Of a stretch of 64,000 nucleotides of DNA, positions 62,610 through 64,000 are shown piece after piece. Made by a program: the position numbers and the translations under genes. Every line of letters starts with the position of its first letter. The stretch's first letter is position 1. Under the pieces are notes generated by a model. The model made no database searches and was not told where the DNA came from. It saw only the letters and a program-made list of their open reading frames with translations. Source of the DNA: Syntrophobacter sp963666995 (GTDB lineage Bacteria; Desulfobacterota; Syntrophobacteria; Syntrophobacterales; Syntrophobacteraceae); contig OY762941.1 in assembly GCA_963666995.1 (NCBI GenBank), positions 1 through 64,000 on the forward strand, given 5' to 3'.

Positions 62610-63710
62610 CTAGAACTTGAACTGGGTCGTGGTTCTCCACGTCGTCATGGCCAGACGGTAGTCATCGATATGCTCATGACCAAACTGGAGGCCCGTACGC
62701 TCGAAGAAGCGCTCCCAGCCGATCCTGTTGATCCATTCTCCCACTCGCTCATAGCGGCGGGCACCCGCCGCGTACTCCTCAACGATCTTTTTGATCGTGT
62801 TGACGGTAGTCGGCCAGCGGGGGGGTTCGTTCGGAATGTAAGGAACAGCCAGCTTCGAGAACATCGGGGCCGACTTCACGTTCGAGACCTTTCCGCCGAC
62901 CCAGAGCGCAATGCCGTCGCCTTCGCCGTCGGCCAGCGGCAACGCCGGACACATGGTGTAACAGTTGCCGCAGAACATACAACGGTTATTGTTGATCTCG
63001 ACGCTCTTCATTTCGCCGACTTTCTTCGGCTTGATGGCGGCGGTGGGACACGCGGCTATGACCAGGGGAATTTCACATACATTCTGCACGCGCTCGTTTT
63101 CGACCAGGGGCGGTTTACGGTGCACACCCAGGATGGCGATATCCGAGCAATGTACGGCACCGCACATGTTCAGACAGCAGGCGAGAGCGATACGGACCTG
63201 AGCCGGAAGTTTGTGGGAACCGAAATATTCGAAAAGTTCGTCCATAACGGATTTCACAACACCCGAAGCGTCGATAGCCGGAGTATGGCAGTGCGCCCAG
63301 CCCTGGGTATGGACGATGTTGGTGATGCCGGCACCCGTTCCGCCGATCGGGAACCAGTTGCTGCGGCTTCGAAGATCGTCGATCAGCGGCTGGAGCTTTG
63401 ACTTGTCGCTGACGAGAAATTCGATATTGTTTCTCGTGGTCCACCGGAGGTGTCCCCCGCAATACTTGTCCGCGATATCGCACACTTCCCTTATTATTTC
63501 GATACTGATCAAACGGGCCGAACCCACGCGCACGGTATAGATTTCAGCGCCCGATTCAGCCACGTGGACCAGTACTCCAGGCTCAAGAATTTCATGGTAT
63601 TTCCATTTGCCGAAATTCTCTTTGATGACCGGGGGGAGGAACTTGTCGTATTTCGGAGGACCGATGTCGGTTATCCGATCTTGCATGGGATTCTTGGGAT
63701 CATAAGGCAT
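62610..63710 (-). CDS. dsrB: Dissimilatory sulfite reductase beta subunit (DsrB)
   Basis: About 366 residues from the ATG at 63710 (GGAGGG upstream). Siroheme-[4Fe-4S] ligands are in ACCLNMCGAVHCSD; the inserted ferredoxin domain has CEIPLVIAACPTAAI and NRCMFCGNCYTMCP. The substrate-site part includes HLRWTTRNNIEFL. With DsrA it forms the alpha2beta2 enzyme reducing sulfite by two to six electrons in the cytoplasm, with DsrC. The start lies 12 bases after the dsrA stop. Confidence 0.97.
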   Translation of the reverse strand: MPYDPKNPMQDRITDIGPPKYDKFLPPVIKENFGKWKYHEILEPGVLVHVAESGAEIYTVRVGSARLISIEIIREVCDIADKYCGGHLRWTTRNNIEFLVSDKSKLQPLIDDLRSRSNWFPIGGTGAGITNIVHTQGWAHCHTPAIDASGVVKSVMDELFEYFGSHKLPAQVRIALACCLNMCGAVHCSDIAILGVHRKPPLVENERVQNVCEIPLVIAACPTAAIKPKKVGEMKSVEINNNRCMFCGNCYTMCPALPLADGEGDGIALWVGGKVSNVKSAPMFSKLAVPYIPNEPPRWPTTVNTIKKIVEEYAAGARRYERVGEWINRIGWERFFERTGLQFGHEHIDDYRLAMTTWRTTTQFKF

Positions 63711-63721
63711 TGTTAACCCTC

Positions 63722-64000
63722 CTAAGCTTGATGCCGTCCACGGAATGCTTTGCCGTCGTGTTCCCAACCGCCGGGAACTTTTTCCGGATCGTAGAAGATG
63801 TAGGGGTTGAACCTGGGAGTGTTCACCATTCGCGGATCGGGAGTCAGCTCACAGGCCTTGAGGAATTCGCGCATCCCCACTCGCTGAATCATTTCACCAA
63901 GCCGTTCGCGGTTCTTCCCGTTTTCCATCCAATAGTCCCATACCTTCTCGACGAATCCCTTGAATTCCGTGTAAGGCGCTTCCATCTTGATAAAAGGAAT
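63722..64000 (-). CDS. dsrA: Dissimilatory sulfite reductase alpha subunit (DsrA), C-terminal end, truncated by window edge
   Basis: About 92 C-terminal residues; the frame continues past base 64000. The visible part, with FVEKVWDYWMENGKNRERLGEMIQRVGMREFL and FNPYIFYDPEKVPGGW, is the typical DsrA tail. It ends with TAG, followed by the dsrB ribosome binding site. Confidence 0.94.
   Translation of the reverse strand: MPFIKMEAPYTEFKGFVEKVWDYWMENGKNRERLGEMIQRVGMREFLKACELTPDPRMVNTPRFNPYIFYDPEKVPGGWEHDGKAFRGRHQA

Overview
The window is GC-rich (roughly 58-60% by eye) and densely coded on both strands. It looks like the chromosome of a sulfate-reducing deltaproteobacterium of the Syntrophobacter type. 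The strongest pointer is the right end, which reads leftward: the dissimilatory sulfite reductase genes dsrA (cut by the window edge) and dsrB, then the siroheme-amidase-type gene dsrN, dsrC, a small ferredoxin and a tetraheme cytochrome c3. A CooC-type CO dehydrogenase maturation ATPase, an aldehyde:ferredoxin oxidoreductase and a 3-hydroxybutyryl-CoA dehydrogenase fit an anaerobe with acetyl-CoA-linked energy metabolism. The genus is an inference; no rRNA lies in the window.

Layout. 0-5 kb: tail of a KdsD/KpsF-type sugar-phosphate isomerase, an M48 membrane peptidase with TPRs, a secreted protein and queD (queuosine). 5-10 kb: tRNA-Met, an IHF-alpha-like gene, a DnaA-like paralogue with an altered Walker B motif, an HD-domain protein and ddl. 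10-14 kb: a tight leftward operon DUF3786 - cooC - folE2 - kinase/P-loop fusion. 14.6-21.6 kb: thioredoxin, a class-II cyclic-nucleotide phosphodiesterase-like protein, and a large membrane protein with radical SAM and GT2 genes. 21.6-30.1 kb: a leftward envelope-signalling set of TPR/beta-barrel protein, FecR protein, a 1096-residue secreted protein and a CHASE2-adenylate cyclase. 30.7-37.1 kb: hydroxyacyl-CoA dehydrogenase, a two-component system, and a methyltransferase plus an AT-rich kinase-like gene that looks acquired. 37.5-48.4 kb: aldehyde:ferredoxin oxidoreductase, a DUF4412-like protein, a RecA/KaiC-like-XRE-cupin fusion, a D,D-carboxypeptidase with a lysine-rich tail, mreB, a hydantoinase-like protein and an HDAC-like deacetylase. 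48.4-57.6 kb: rlmN, hisI-hisG, a TPR-SPOR lipoprotein, an aminotransferase, engB, an unusual cysteinyl-tRNA-synthetase-like gene, a CNNM/CBS membrane protein and an HPF-cold-shock fusion. 58-64 kb: a hydrolase-OsmC fusion and the dsr locus.

Genes that plausibly work together: FolE2 supplies the pterin used by QueD; the CHASE2 cyclase could make cAMP that the 15.4-kb phosphodiesterase removes; DsrA/B/C, DsrN, ferredoxin and cytochrome c3 belong to sulfite reduction and its electron supply. No CRISPR array, insertion sequence, prophage or rRNA was seen. The most unusual items are proteins that keep a family fold but lose key residues: the DnaA-like protein, the CysRS-like protein (zinc ligands) and the KaiC-like regulator (P-loop).
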